Shown in pieces: positions 18,988 through 29,234 of a DNA stretch of 64,000 bases (its first letter is position 1; the number at the start of each line of letters is the position of its first letter). The DNA comes from Sulfurimonas sp. (GTDB taxonomy: Bacteria > Campylobacterota > Campylobacteria > Campylobacterales > Sulfurimonadaceae), in contig JALWLL010000006.1 of assembly GCA_026996295.1 (NCBI GenBank), forward strand, positions 1 through 64,000. Direction: 5' to 3'. Made by a program: the position numbers and the translations under genes. The notes under the pieces were generated by a model. That model was given only the letters and a program-made list of their open reading frames with translations. It was not told where the DNA came from and did no database searches.

Positions 18988-20220
18988 ATGAATGTATCCC
19001 CCAATTTCTCACCCTCTATACGTTTAATGAGGCCCTATTTTCTTTTGAGCGGATTTTTTTATATTGTCAGTTTTTGCTGGCTTTTTTTCATTGATCCATT
19101 GAGCAGTTTTCATGATTTCAGCCTCATAGGCTGGGTACATCTCTATATGCTTGGTTTTGTTATGCTTGCTATCTTTTCAGCCATGGCACAACTGGGCCCT
19201 GTTATTGTTGAAACAAAACACCACAATGTCAACGTCTTTCAATACATATGGATCACTCTTGTAGGGGGTTTAGTTTTTCTTCTTGCAGGATTTTACATAA
19301 GTGTTACTTTTTTACTCATCGGTGGCCTACTTGTACTGCTTGCTATGTCTCTATATGCTTTTGAGTTTTTAAAGACTCTGCACAATGCCAAAAGAGAAAC
19401 AAGCATAACCAATGCTATGAAAACAAGCAACTTTTTTTTACTCCTTGGCATTATCAGCGGTCTCATCATGGCACTCACATTTAACGGCTTGTTAGATACA
19501 AATCCCCACATGTTTTTAAAAGCACATACATTTGGACTGATCGTAGGTTTTGTCATGATGCTTATCATGGGTATCTCAATCATACTTATCCCCATGTTTG
19601 GATTTGCAAAACGGATAAGTGATAATGAGTTCTCAAAAAGTTTTTTTGCCATCACACTCAGTGTTACTTTAATGCTACTCTCCCCTTTTTTTCTTACTTC
19701 ATTTCTTGAGCATAGTGCTTACTTCATCACTATTATTGCCATTGTGCTGTATCTGTACCAGCTCTATACAATGTTCTCTTCTAGAACAAAGGTTATTCAC
19801 GATATTTGGGCAAAATCGATCTATGTCGGTTTTAGTTCTTTTATCATCGCTTTTTTATTGTTAAGCTCTTATCTTTTCAATGATAATGAGCTTATCTTAA
19901 AGCTTGGGATCTGGATACTTTTTGTCGGTTTTTTTGCTTTTTTAATCATCGGCAACTATTATAAGATCATTCCCTTTTTAGTATGGTTTCAAATCTACTC
20001 ACCTCTTATAGAAACAAGAGCAGTCCCTATGCTGCATGAATTAGTTCCAAAAAGGCTGGCATCTCTGCAATGGGCATACTCCACTTTGGGGCTGATACTC
20101 TCCTCTTTTGGGCTCTTTATGGAAAATTCTAAAGTTTTTTATGCGGGGGTGAGTTTGCTGCTTGTCGGGGCAGTGATATTTTTCATTGTGATAAATAAAA
20201 TTCTAAAAACTGATCTATAA
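18988..20220 (+). CDS. Polytopic (about 12 TM) membrane protein, NnrS / heme-copper-oxidase-subunit-I-like
   Basis: Repeated hydrophobic helices with histidines in GWVHLYMLGFVMLAIFSAMAQLGPVIVETKHH and FLKAHTFGLIVGFVMMLIMGISIILIPMFG. Confidence 0.55.
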   Translation: MNVSPNFSPSIRLMRPYFLLSGFFYIVSFCWLFFIDPLSSFHDFSLIGWVHLYMLGFVMLAIFSAMAQLGPVIVETKHHNVNVFQYIWITLVGGLVFLLAGFYISVTFLLIGGLLVLLAMSLYAFEFLKTLHNAKRETSITNAMKTSNFFLLLGIISGLIMALTFNGLLDTNPHMFLKAHTFGLIVGFVMMLIMGISIILIPMFGFAKRISDNEFSKSFFAITLSVTLMLLSPFFLTSFLEHSAYFITIIAIVLYLYQLYTMFSSRTKVIHDIWAKSIYVGFSSFIIAFLLLSSYLFNDNELILKLGIWILFVGFFAFLIIGNYYKIIPFLVWFQIYSPLIETRAVPMLHELVPKRLASLQWAYSTLGLILSSFGLFMENSKVFYAGVSLLLVGAVIFFIVINKILKTDL

Positions 20221-20283
20221 AGATCTATTTAAAGATTACATATGTATAATGCTTGAACATAATTATTTAAAAAGGAAACCGTA

Positions 20284-20604
20284 ATGGGAAAATATATAGA
20301 TTTAACTAATGGAAACTTTGAAGCGACTTTAGCTGAAGGTGTTTCTTTAGTAGACTTCTGGGCACCATGGTGTGGACCATGCCGTATGATCGCTCCTGTA
20401 ATCGAAGAGTTAGCTGAAGATTACGATGGAAAAGCAAATATTTGTAAAGTAAATACTGATGAGGAGCAAGATATTGCTGTAAAATTTGGTATCCGCTCTA
20501 TCCCGACTATCATGTTTTTCAAAAACGGTGAGATGGTAGATCAAGTAGTTGGAGCTCAGTCAAAACAAGCTCTTGCTGAAAAAATCGACGCTCTTTTAGC
20601 GTAA
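20284..20604 (+). CDS. trxA: Thioredoxin
   Basis: VDFWAPWCGPCRMIAPVIEELA (WCGPC). Confidence 0.97.
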   Translation: MGKYIDLTNGNFEATLAEGVSLVDFWAPWCGPCRMIAPVIEELAEDYDGKANICKVNTDEEQDIAVKFGIRSIPTIMFFKNGEMVDQVVGAQSKQALAEKIDALLA

Positions 20605-20623
20605 CTCTACAAGGAGCAGTGTA

Positions 20624-21109
20624 GTGGCAAAGGGAGGCAAGAGCCTCTTTTCACTTTCTACTCTGCTTGCCTCTTTTTTTGGTGCCGCGATGATTGCCGG
20701 CGCTTTTGCCTATTTCAACTATAAGTTTTCAGAGTATAAGTTTATTGACTTCAGTCAGTGGATCTTTTATGAGAAAAACGATATTTTCAAACCTACAGAA
20801 AAAAAATATATTGTCGTCTTTTACTCCTCTAAGGAACAAGGAACTATGGACAAACTCGCAAAGGTACGACTCAACATCCCTGTTTTAGCCATAGACTACT
20901 ACAATCAAGTAAGAGAAAATACAAAAAACACAACTTTTTTAAGAAGTGGAACCAAAACATCTTTAGATTTTATCCAGCGTTTTAACATCTATGAATCACC
21001 ATCTATTTTTTTTATAAAGAGATCCAAAGACTCTCTTTATAAACAAGATAGTATGATACGAAAATTAGATAATTTAGATGAGCTCTCAAAGCAAATAAAA
21101 GAGTTATAA
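20624..21109 (+). CDS. Membrane-anchored thioredoxin-fold-like protein without CXXC
   Basis: GTG start; N-terminal [35 protein letters not shown]...[14 protein letters not shown]; lies between trxA and trxB. Confidence 0.55.
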   Translation: MAKGGKSLFSLSTLLASFFGAAMIAGAFAYFNYKFSEYKFIDFSQWIFYEKNDIFKPTEKKYIVVFYSSKEQGTMDKLAKVRLNIPVLAIDYYNQVRENTKNTTFLRSGTKTSLDFIQRFNIYESPSIFFIKRSKDSLYKQDSMIRKLDNLDELSKQIKEL

Positions 21110-21122
21110 AAAGGAAGTAAAT

Positions 21123-22064
21123 ATGGCACTAGATTGCGCAATTATTGGTGGTGGTCCTGCCGGTTTGACTGCAGGTCTTTATACTACTCGCGGTGGTTTG
21201 GAAAATGTTACTATGTTTGAAAAAGGGATGCCCGGCGGGCAGATAACTTCAAGTTCTGAGATAGAGAACTACCCCGGTGTTACCGGAGAGATCACGGGGA
21301 TGGATCTTATGATGCCATGGCCAAAGCAGTGTCAAAAATTTGGACTTGTTCATGAGATGATCGAAGTTACACGAGTAAGCAAAGATGGCGATATGTTTCA
21401 TATCCACAAAGCTGACGGTAAGATAGAAGAAGCACACAGTGTTATCATATGTACCGGTTCTTCTCCACGTCGTGCAGGCTTTAAAGGGGAAGAGGAATTT
21501 TTTGGCAAAGGGGTGAGTACCTGTGCTACATGTGACGGATTTTTTTACAAAGGTAAAGAGGTTGTTGTGATCGGCGGCGGTGATACGGCACTTGAAGAAG
21601 CGCTTTATCTTGCAAAAATCTGCTCCAAAGTGTACCTTGTACACAGAAGAGATACATTTCGCTCAGCTCCAAATACGGTTGAAAGAGTGAAAAAAACTGA
21701 AAATATAGAACTCATTCTCAACGCTGTTCCGGATGAAGTATATGGTGACAATATGGGTGTAACCGGTATTGTTGTGAAAAACAATAATGGCGAAACTCGA
21801 AACATAGAGGTTCCGGGTGTATTTACCTTTGTGGGCAATGATGTGAACAATCAAACACTTATACAAGAAGACGGAACATTTTTATGCGATATGAATGAAG
21901 CCGGACAGGTTATCGTGGATATCAGTATGAGAACCTCCATAGAGGGTCTTTATGCAGCCGGCGATATGCGTATAGCTGCTCCAAAACAAGTTGTAAGTGC
22001 GGCAGGTGACGGTGCTGTAGCAGCACTTCAGGCTATATCTTATGTTGATGAGAAACTAAGTTAA
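21123..22064 (+). CDS. trxB: Thioredoxin-disulfide reductase
   Basis: [44 protein letters not shown]. Confidence 0.97.
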   Translation: MALDCAIIGGGPAGLTAGLYTTRGGLENVTMFEKGMPGGQITSSSEIENYPGVTGEITGMDLMMPWPKQCQKFGLVHEMIEVTRVSKDGDMFHIHKADGKIEEAHSVIICTGSSPRRAGFKGEEEFFGKGVSTCATCDGFFYKGKEVVVIGGGDTALEEALYLAKICSKVYLVHRRDTFRSAPNTVERVKKTENIELILNAVPDEVYGDNMGVTGIVVKNNNGETRNIEVPGVFTFVGNDVNNQTLIQEDGTFLCDMNEAGQVIVDISMRTSIEGLYAAGDMRIAAPKQVVSAAGDGAVAALQAISYVDEKLS

Positions 22065-22080
22065 TAAAAGGAATATATTT

Positions 22081-22848
22081 ATGGTAAGAGTTGGTGTATT
22101 TGGTGCAAACGGAAGAGTTGGAAAACTTATTTTAGATGATTTAAAACATACTGAAGATATAAGCTTGAGCAGTGTTTTTGTGCGTAACTCTTTAGATTTT
22201 TCTATAGATCCTTCAGTACTGGTTACTTCTGACATCAAAGCATTTTTAAACGGCTGCGATATTGTGATAGACTTTTCACTTCCCGAGGCTTGTGAGATCT
22301 TGCTTGAAGCGGCAATAGAGACTCCAAAACCTCTAGTCATTGGAACAACCGGACTCAGTACTCATCAGCTTAACCTGCTCAAACAGGCAAGTGAAGCGAT
22401 GCCGGTTCTTTATGCTACAAATATGTCTTTGGGTGTCGCACTTCTGAATAAACTGGTTTATCAAGCCTCCGCAGCACTTGAAGGTTTTGATATCGAGATA
22501 GTTGAGATGCACCACAAACACAAAAAAGATGCCCCAAGCGGAACAGCACTCACACTTGGCGAATCAGCAGCTCTTGGGCGTGGACTTGAGCTTAACAAAG
22601 TCCGTGTGAGTGGAAGAGACGGCAATATTGGTGAGAGAAGTGAAGATGAGATCGCCGTAATGGCTTTGCGGGGTGGTGATATAGTAGGTCGCCACACCGT
22701 CGGTTTTTACAATGACGGTGAATTTATAGAGCTTAACCATACCGCAACTTCAAGAAACACCTTCTCAAAAGGTGCCATAAGAGCTGCTTCATGGTTGGTG
22801 GACAAAAAAGCAGGCCTTTATTCTATAAGTGATTGTTTAGAGTTATAA
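22081..22848 (+). CDS. dapB: 4-hydroxy-tetrahydrodipicolinate reductase
   Basis: [54 protein letters not shown]. Confidence 0.96.
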   Translation: MVRVGVFGANGRVGKLILDDLKHTEDISLSSVFVRNSLDFSIDPSVLVTSDIKAFLNGCDIVIDFSLPEACEILLEAAIETPKPLVIGTTGLSTHQLNLLKQASEAMPVLYATNMSLGVALLNKLVYQASAALEGFDIEIVEMHHKHKKDAPSGTALTLGESAALGRGLELNKVRVSGRDGNIGERSEDEIAVMALRGGDIVGRHTVGFYNDGEFIELNHTATSRNTFSKGAIRAASWLVDKKAGLYSISDCLEL

Positions 22849-22921
22849 AATCAACTCTATTTTACTTTGGGTGGAGTATAATTCGCCCATCAATATATGA
22901 AGAATATATAAGGAAATTATT

Positions 22922-24277
22922 TTGCTAGAAAATGTCAATGAAAAGTGTGCGGTAGTAGGGATCTTTGGTCACAAAGAAGCTTCCAAACTTGCGTATTTTT
23001 CTCTTCACTCACTCCAACACCGTGGTCAAGAAGCAGCCGGGATCAGCTCTTCTAATGGAACAAAACTTCACACTATCAAAGATCGTGGTCTTGTTATGCA
23101 GATCTTTGATGAGGCTAAACTTACAACACTAAGCGGTAACAGTGCCATAGGGCACACACGCTACTCCACTGCAGGAAATGACTCTATCTTGGATGCTCAA
23201 CCGGTATTTGCACGATATGATCTTGGTGAGATGGCGATTGTTCACAACGGTAACTTGACCAATGCACAAGAGGTGCGCGAGCGTCTTATTAAAAAAGGTG
23301 CGATTTTTCAAACCTTTATGGATACGGAAAACCTTATACACCTTATTGCAAAGAGTGAAAAAGAGAAACTTCTAGAGAGAATCATTGATGCAGTCAAAAA
23401 GATAGAGGGTGCATTTTCTTTAGTATTTTTAAGTAGAACAAAAATGTTCGCTATGCGTGATCGCCACGGTTTTCGTCCTCTTAGTCTCGGACGTATTGCA
23501 AATGGCGGTTATGTTGTTGCAAGTGAGACCTGTGCCTTTGATCTTATCGGTGCAGAATTTATTCGCGATGTTGAGCCGGGTGAGCTTCTCATTTTTGAAA
23601 AAGACAAAGCACCGATCTCCATAAAAGTGTACGAGCCGACTCCTAAAAAATGTATTTTTGAGTATGTTTATTTTGCAAGACCTGATTCGAGTGTATTTGG
23701 ACAGAGTGTGTACCAAATGCGTAAAAATATGGGAGCAGAGCTCTCAAAAATCAAACCGGTTGAAGCCGACATGGTGATCCCTGTTCCAGACGGCGGTGTT
23801 CCTTCTGCCATAGGTTATGCACAGGCAAGTGGAATCCCTTATGAGATGGGTATTATGAGAAACCATTATATCGGTCGTACTTTTATTGAGCCTACTCAAG
23901 AGATGCGCGATCTAAAAGTGAAAATGAAGCTCTCCCCTATGATAGATACCATCAAAGGTAAAAAAGTTATCGTTATCGATGACTCCATAGTACGAGGAAC
24001 CACTTCTAGAAGAATCGTTAGAATGCTCAAAGATGCAGGAGCAACCGAAGTGCATATGAGAATATCCTCTCCACCGACAACTGATCCGTGTTTTTATGGA
24101 GTTGATACACCCGATAAAAATAAACTGATCGCTTCAAATATGAGCACAGAGGAGATCTGTGAGTTTATAGAAGCGGACTCTTTGGCATACCTTAACTCTG
24201 ATGCTCTCTTACGTAGTGTTCATGCAAAAGATGATGAATACTGTACCGCTTGTTTTACAGGCGAGTACATTATCTAG
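22922..24277 (+). CDS. purF: Amidophosphoribosyltransferase
   Basis: TTG start; CAVVGIFGH, HSLQHRGQEAAGI, VIVIDDSIVRGTTSRRIVRMLKDAGA. Confidence 0.97.
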   Translation: MLENVNEKCAVVGIFGHKEASKLAYFSLHSLQHRGQEAAGISSSNGTKLHTIKDRGLVMQIFDEAKLTTLSGNSAIGHTRYSTAGNDSILDAQPVFARYDLGEMAIVHNGNLTNAQEVRERLIKKGAIFQTFMDTENLIHLIAKSEKEKLLERIIDAVKKIEGAFSLVFLSRTKMFAMRDRHGFRPLSLGRIANGGYVVASETCAFDLIGAEFIRDVEPGELLIFEKDKAPISIKVYEPTPKKCIFEYVYFARPDSSVFGQSVYQMRKNMGAELSKIKPVEADMVIPVPDGGVPSAIGYAQASGIPYEMGIMRNHYIGRTFIEPTQEMRDLKVKMKLSPMIDTIKGKKVIVIDDSIVRGTTSRRIVRMLKDAGATEVHMRISSPPTTDPCFYGVDTPDKNKLIASNMSTEEICEFIEADSLAYLNSDALLRSVHAKDDEYCTACFTGEYII

Positions 24278-24285
24278 GGCTTTTA

Positions 24286-25245
24286 TTGAAACAGATCTAT
24301 ACATTTGGAAGTTACCTAAAAAACAAATTCAACACAAAAGTCTATAAGGTCGGCATCAATATTTCAGGGTTTACCTGTCCAAATATAGATGGAACTGTCG
24401 CAAAAGGGGGTTGTACCTTTTGTGAAAACGACTCTTTCAGTGCAAGTACCGGCGAGGTACAAGAACTCAAAGGGTTTCATCTCAACCTAGAATCAAAACA
24501 AAACCCTTTTTTAGAGAAACAACTCCAACAACTCCAAATTCAATTCGATGCCATCAGCACACGACAAAAAAAAGAGTATGGCGCAGAGAAGTTTTTAGTC
24601 TATTTCCAATCATTTACCAATACTTACGCTCCCTTTGATACACTCAAAGCTCTTTATGACAAAGCGCTCTCCTTTGAAAATGTAGTAGGACTTAGTATCG
24701 GTACACGTTCTGACTCTATCACAGAAGAGACCCTGGAGTATTTGGCAAAGCTCAACAAAGATAAAGAGATATGGATAGAGTTTGGCATACAATCTATCTA
24801 TGATGAGACACTCCAAAGAATAAACAGGGGTCATGACAGTGCCAATGTCAAAAAATGGATACTCAAGTCAAAAGAGGCAGGTCTTAACGTCTGTGGGCAC
24901 CTTATCTTTGGTCTTCCAGGCGAAAGTAAGGAGATGATGCTTGAAACCTCCAAAGAGGCTTATAAATGGGGTATTGACTCTGTAAAATACCATCCTTTAT
25001 ATGTCGTCAAGCGTACAGCACTGGCAAATGAATACACCAAGGGCAACTTTACCCCTATATCAGAAGAAAATTATCTTGATGTTTTAACCGAGTCTCTTTC
25101 AATGAAACCAAAGAATATCTCTGTACAAAGGGTAACAGCAGGGATCAATGATGACTCTCTCTTGGCTCCACAGTGGTGCAGAGACAAAAACCTGCAAATA
25201 AAACATATCAATAAAGCGCTTAAGCCCCATGGACTTAAATATTAA
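24286..25245 (+). CDS. TIGR01212-type radical SAM protein (YhcC-like)
   Basis: GINISGFTCPNIDGTVAKGGCTFCENDSFS and NVCGHLIFGLPGES; likely TTG start at 24286 just after purF stop. Confidence 0.85.
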   Translation: MKQIYTFGSYLKNKFNTKVYKVGINISGFTCPNIDGTVAKGGCTFCENDSFSASTGEVQELKGFHLNLESKQNPFLEKQLQQLQIQFDAISTRQKKEYGAEKFLVYFQSFTNTYAPFDTLKALYDKALSFENVVGLSIGTRSDSITEETLEYLAKLNKDKEIWIEFGIQSIYDETLQRINRGHDSANVKKWILKSKEAGLNVCGHLIFGLPGESKEMMLETSKEAYKWGIDSVKYHPLYVVKRTALANEYTKGNFTPISEENYLDVLTESLSMKPKNISVQRVTAGINDDSLLAPQWCRDKNLQIKHINKALKPHGLKY

Positions 25246-25248
25246 AAT

Positions 25249-25794
25249 CTAGTGCCCATATACCTTGGCAAACTGCGCCGTACTTCTAAAGTATGGCGGG
25301 TAGTCGAAGTACACTCTAAAAGCTTTTGCTTCTCCGGGCTTGAGATGTTTTGCAACAACAAACTCTTTCGTAATGGATTGCGGTTTATACTCCCGTATCG
25401 ATTTTCCCGAAAAGAAATCAGAAAAACCGCTAGGCTTATAAAAGTTCCCACCTTTGACATTTCCTGTAGCATGACCTTTATTCACCAGTTTGATCTCAAA
25501 AGTCACTTCCCCTATCTCAAAATTACCCTCATTTTTCACTATACCCGTATAAACGATTTTCTCTATTCCCAGAAGCCTTTTGTTTTTCATCTTATGCAGT
25601 TTGACTATTTTTGTGTACTTATCAACCACTATGATAGAAAAGCCTGCTAAAAGTGTACAAATAAGAGCAACGGAGAAAATCATCGGGAAGATGAGTTTTT
25701 TGTTGGGCTGCTTCAAAGAAGCAACTACGCCCAAGATAAAAATAAGCAATATAATACCAAGCACTATAATATGCCAATAGTTAAACAGTGTCAT
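25249..25794 (-). CDS. DUF2393-like membrane protein
   Basis: Two N-terminal TMs plus extracytoplasmic beta domain; adjacent paralog-like gene. Confidence 0.6.
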   Translation of the reverse strand: MTLFNYWHIIVLGIILLIFILGVVASLKQPNKKLIFPMIFSVALICTLLAGFSIIVVDKYTKIVKLHKMKNKRLLGIEKIVYTGIVKNEGNFEIGEVTFEIKLVNKGHATGNVKGGNFYKPSGFSDFFSGKSIREYKPQSITKEFVVAKHLKPGEAKAFRVYFDYPPYFRSTAQFAKVYGH

Positions 25795-26303
25795 CTACAA
25801 CTCGCTTCCAAAGAGATGTTGTACTCTTTTGAGTAGGTAAAAGGCTCAACTATGATCTTAAAGTCTCTGTTTTGCCCTTTAGGTATATCTTCCTCTACAA
25901 TCGACATCTTTTTAAAAGGGTTAAACGGAAAAAGAAAATCTTTCAAAGCGTTGCCACTTACCTTGTAAGCACTCGCCGTAATCTTGCACTCTGAAAAATC
26001 AAACTGTGACTCATTGCTCAGAAGACCTTTGACAACAACCGCCTTTGTAAAATGAAGCTTTTTTTGGGAGATAAGTTCTGTTTTGTTTTTAAATAGGTAC
26101 TGATGCATTTTTATATATCCAAGAGTGGGTCCCAAAAACATCAGTGCAAAAGCACTTAAAAGCAAAAAGATAGAAACAGCAACTTTACGGCGAAGCAATA
26201 TGCTCAGCAGTAGCAAAAGGATAAAAACAAGAAGAACACTGCCAAATAAAATATAATCATAGAGGATCAGATTATCTATAAATGCCGTGATCTTCTCTTT
26301 CAT
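25791..26303 (-). CDS. DUF2393-like membrane protein
   Basis: Same architecture as 25249-25794; 4-bp overlap. Confidence 0.55.
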   Translation of the reverse strand: MKEKITAFIDNLILYDYILFGSVLLVFILLLLLSILLRRKVAVSIFLLLSAFALMFLGPTLGYIKMHQYLFKNKTELISQKKLHFTKAVVVKGLLSNESQFDFSECKITASAYKVSGNALKDFLFPFNPFKKMSIVEEDIPKGQNRDFKIIVEPFTYSKEYNISLEASCR

Positions 26304-26986
26304 TATTCAGCTCTTGAATTTTTCTCGGCAATTCCGCTCATGTTGAATCTGCGTGCCAACTCTTGCTTGATTCTGTCTGGCGATATATTTTTAGCAGCCA
26401 AAGCTACCAGCATATGGTATGTCAAATCTGCCGCTTCATAGATCATCTCACCCTCATCGTTGTCCTTGTAGGCAAACGAGAACTCTCCTGCTTCTTCAAC
26501 CACCTTTTTCAAAATAGTATTATCACCTTTTGCAAAAAGTTTTGCTGTCCATGAAGAGGAGGGATCTGCATCTTTACGCTCTTGAATAGTATGGTAAAGA
26601 GTATCTATGACACCATAGCTTGTCTGTGTATCTATCTCTACTTCTGAGTTAACATCACCCGATTCAAGCTCTTTGAAGAAACAAGAACGTCTTCCCGTAT
26701 GGCACGCTACACCCTCCTGAGTTACTTTTATCAGAAGTGTGTCGTTATCACAATCAAGGCTAAATGAGTGGATCTTTTGAATATGTCCACTACTTTCACC
26801 TTTTTTCCAAATGCGTTGTTTAGAACGTGAAAAATAGTGTGCTATTTTTGTAGAGAGCGAAAGTTCTAAAGCTTGCTTATCCATATAAGCCATCATTAGA
26901 ACTTCGTTATTGTGAACATCTTGAACAATGACTGGCAAAAGATCACTCTTTTGCCAGTCTATTCTTTGTATTGCATCTTGCATCAT
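26303..26986 (-). CDS. hisIE: Bifunctional phosphoribosyl-AMP cyclohydrolase / phosphoribosyl-ATP pyrophosphatase
   Basis: VMMAYMDKQALELSLST..YFSRSKQRIWKKGESSGH..DCDNDTLLIKVTQEGVACHTG and C-terminal HisE domain SSSWTAKLFAKGDNTILKKVVEEAGEF. Confidence 0.96.
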   Translation of the reverse strand: MMQDAIQRIDWQKSDLLPVIVQDVHNNEVLMMAYMDKQALELSLSTKIAHYFSRSKQRIWKKGESSGHIQKIHSFSLDCDNDTLLIKVTQEGVACHTGRRSCFFKELESGDVNSEVEIDTQTSYGVIDTLYHTIQERKDADPSSSWTAKLFAKGDNTILKKVVEEAGEFSFAYKDNDEGEMIYEAADLTYHMLVALAAKNISPDRIKQELARRFNMSGIAEKNSRAE

Positions 26987-26991
26987 TCTAC

Positions 26992-28089
26992 TTAGTGACC
27001 TATAGAAGTTTTCGTTTGATGACCGTTCTTCATATCAACCCAGATATTTGGAGTTGACCCACCAGGTGTTAAGAAAATCTTCGCATCTTTATTGTCTCTA
27101 AGTGCCTCATTAAACTTACTTTGAACTTTCATTTGCTCAAGTTGTAAAAGCTTGGTTGTTAAAGATTTTGAAATTAACAGGTTTGCTTTTGCGTTAGCTT
27201 CTGCTTCAATAGTTACAGCGTCCGCCTTACCTTGTGCTTCAATTCTTGCTTTTTCCGCTATACCTCTTGCCTCTTCTGCACGTTTAAATGCTTCTTGTTT
27301 GGCACGTTCTACCTCTTGTTGTGCACGTTGCACCTGTTGTTTTGCAATTTGAACATTTTCTATTTGCTCTTTTACTTTTTGTGGCAGTACTATCTCACGT
27401 AGTTGCACAGACTGTAGTATTGCAGGGGAGTTCTTCAAAGCTGCCACTTTCTCTCTGACACCGGCTTCTATTGCAATCGCTATGGTATTTCTCATTTGCG
27501 GAAGTGATTCTGCATCATATTTACCAACCACATTACGAACCACATCACGTACAACAGGGTTTATAATCTTATCTTCCCAGCTAAAGCCCCAGTTAGATAT
27601 GGTCTGTGCCGCAAACTGTGAGTTGAGTCTGTACTGTACCGTAAGCTCTATAGAAACCGGTAAACCACGCTTATCAAGTACTGTTACGGCAGGTTTCGTG
27701 ATGATCCCGGATGCCCCTGTATTTGCTTCAATACGTGACGCATAATTAATAATACGCACTTTTGTATCAACCACATACACTTTTTGAATCACCGGTACTA
27801 TAAAATGAAGTCCTGGAAGTAAAGCCTGATCCTGATATTTACCGTTGGTACTTAAAATACCGCGCTGACCCTCTTCGATAATCGTAAAAGGTTTTGCCAA
27901 CACTAAAAGGATAATAACCGCAATGATGAAGTAAGCGATTCCGGCTTTACCCCCACCAAAGTTCATATCCAGTTTTGGCATTTGCGGTCCACCGCCGCCA
28001 CCGCTGCTACCGCCACCACCGCTAGACTTTTTAAAGCCACCGTTTTCACTCTTTTTTTTGTTAAAATAGTCATTCATATCTGACGCCAT
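26992..28089 (-). CDS. SPFH/prohibitin-family membrane protein
   Basis: TM followed by band-7 domain (IIEEGQRGILSTNGKYQDQALLPGLHFIVP) and coiled coil; Gly-rich N-terminal linker. Confidence 0.88.
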   Translation of the reverse strand: MASDMNDYFNKKKSENGGFKKSSGGGGSSGGGGGPQMPKLDMNFGGGKAGIAYFIIAVIILLVLAKPFTIIEEGQRGILSTNGKYQDQALLPGLHFIVPVIQKVYVVDTKVRIINYASRIEANTGASGIITKPAVTVLDKRGLPVSIELTVQYRLNSQFAAQTISNWGFSWEDKIINPVVRDVVRNVVGKYDAESLPQMRNTIAIAIEAGVREKVAALKNSPAILQSVQLREIVLPQKVKEQIENVQIAKQQVQRAQQEVERAKQEAFKRAEEARGIAEKARIEAQGKADAVTIEAEANAKANLLISKSLTTKLLQLEQMKVQSKFNEALRDNKDAKIFLTPGGSTPNIWVDMKNGHQTKTSIGH

Positions 28090-28182
28090 TTATATTCCTT
28101 GTTTTTTTGTCTCTTTGTTTCGTGATATTGTAGTAAGTAATATTAAACGAACTACACAACAGATATTTTTCTTCAGCTTTAT

Positions 28183-29103
28183 TTAATCTATATAAGTCAA
28201 ATAGTGCTCATACTCTTTGTTGCGACCAAACACTATGTCAAAATATCCACTTTGAATCTTCTCAGTGATCGTACCGCGTGAACCACTCCCTATCTCTCTT
28301 GCATCTACTATTGCAATCGGTGTGATCTCTGCGGCTGTTCCTGTCAAAAATGCCTCATCTGCCACATACACCTCTTCACGGGTTATACGACGACGAACCA
28401 CTTTGATCCCCATTCTATCAGCCATCTCTATCACTGTTTTTTGTGTTATAGAAGCTAAAGAGTTATCATTTGGAGGAGTAATGAGTTCACCATCTTTTAT
28501 CATAAAAAAGCAAGCACCGCTTGCTTCTGCAATATAACCTTGATCATCTAAAAGCAGCGCCTCATCGTAACCGCAGTCTATCGCTTCAAATTTTGCCATC
28601 TGAGAGTTTAAGTAGTTCGCTGTTGCCTTTGCCTTACCCATATTTGAAGTATTTGCCGGACGGGTCATTGAAGCAATTTTAAGCTTGATCCCTTTTCTCA
28701 TCCCCTCTTCTCCAAGGTAAGCACCCCATTCCCATGCAGCCATTACTGTCTCTACGGGAGCATCTTTATGATACACCCCCATCACTCCATAACCTAAAAA
28801 CGCAAATGGACGAATATAAACATTGTCACCATCAAACTGATTCTTTTTAATAAGCTCAATCTGTGCCTGATTCATCTCTTCTACTGTGTAAGGGATATCT
28901 ATCAAGGTCATTTTTGCTGATTCGATCAGTCTTTTTGTATGATCGTTCAAACGAAAGATCGCATACCCTTTTTCAGTTTTATATGCCTTCGTTCCTTCTA
29001 TCACACCATTTCCATAATGTAGCGTATGAGAAAGCACGTGAGTTTTCGCATCATCCCAAGCTACAAATTTTCCATTCATCCAAATATATTTGGCTGCGTC
29101 CAT
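28183..29103 (-). CDS. ilvE: Branched-chain amino acid aminotransferase
   Basis: IWMNGKFVAWDDAKTHVLSHTLHYGNGVIEGTKAY; start trimmed to MDAAKYIW. Confidence 0.94.
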   Translation of the reverse strand: MDAAKYIWMNGKFVAWDDAKTHVLSHTLHYGNGVIEGTKAYKTEKGYAIFRLNDHTKRLIESAKMTLIDIPYTVEEMNQAQIELIKKNQFDGDNVYIRPFAFLGYGVMGVYHKDAPVETVMAAWEWGAYLGEEGMRKGIKLKIASMTRPANTSNMGKAKATANYLNSQMAKFEAIDCGYDEALLLDDQGYIAEASGACFFMIKDGELITPPNDNSLASITQKTVIEMADRMGIKVVRRRITREEVYVADEAFLTGTAAEITPIAIVDAREIGSGSRGTITEKIQSGYFDIVFGRNKEYEHYLTYID

Positions 29104-29193
29104 AAAGTTCTCCAATAGTTATTGCATTAAAATTGTTGATATTTTATCTAAAATGATGTTTAGTTATTATTAATTGAAGTTGAAGCGCCTCTT

Positions 29194-29222
29194 CAGCTCT
29201 TTGCTTTAGAGTGAAAAGGCGA
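29194..29222 (-). terminator. Imperfect hairpin downstream of ankyrin gene
   Basis: CGCCTCTTCAGCTCT...AGAGTGAAAAGGCG stem read directly; weak U-tract. Confidence 0.35.
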
Positions 29223-29234
29223 TAGACGAAAAAG

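Noticed and set aside
24250-24285. Apparent overlap between purF and the radical SAM gene
   Set aside because: ORF caller extended to an upstream ATG; the conserved protein most likely starts at TTG 24286, after the purF stop.
25252-25650. 132-aa plus-strand ORF
   Set aside because: Antisense to the DUF2393-like gene; no recognisable domain.
27960-28040. GGC/ACC-rich low-complexity segment
   Set aside because: Encodes the Gly/Ser-rich N-terminal linker of the SPFH protein; common in this family.
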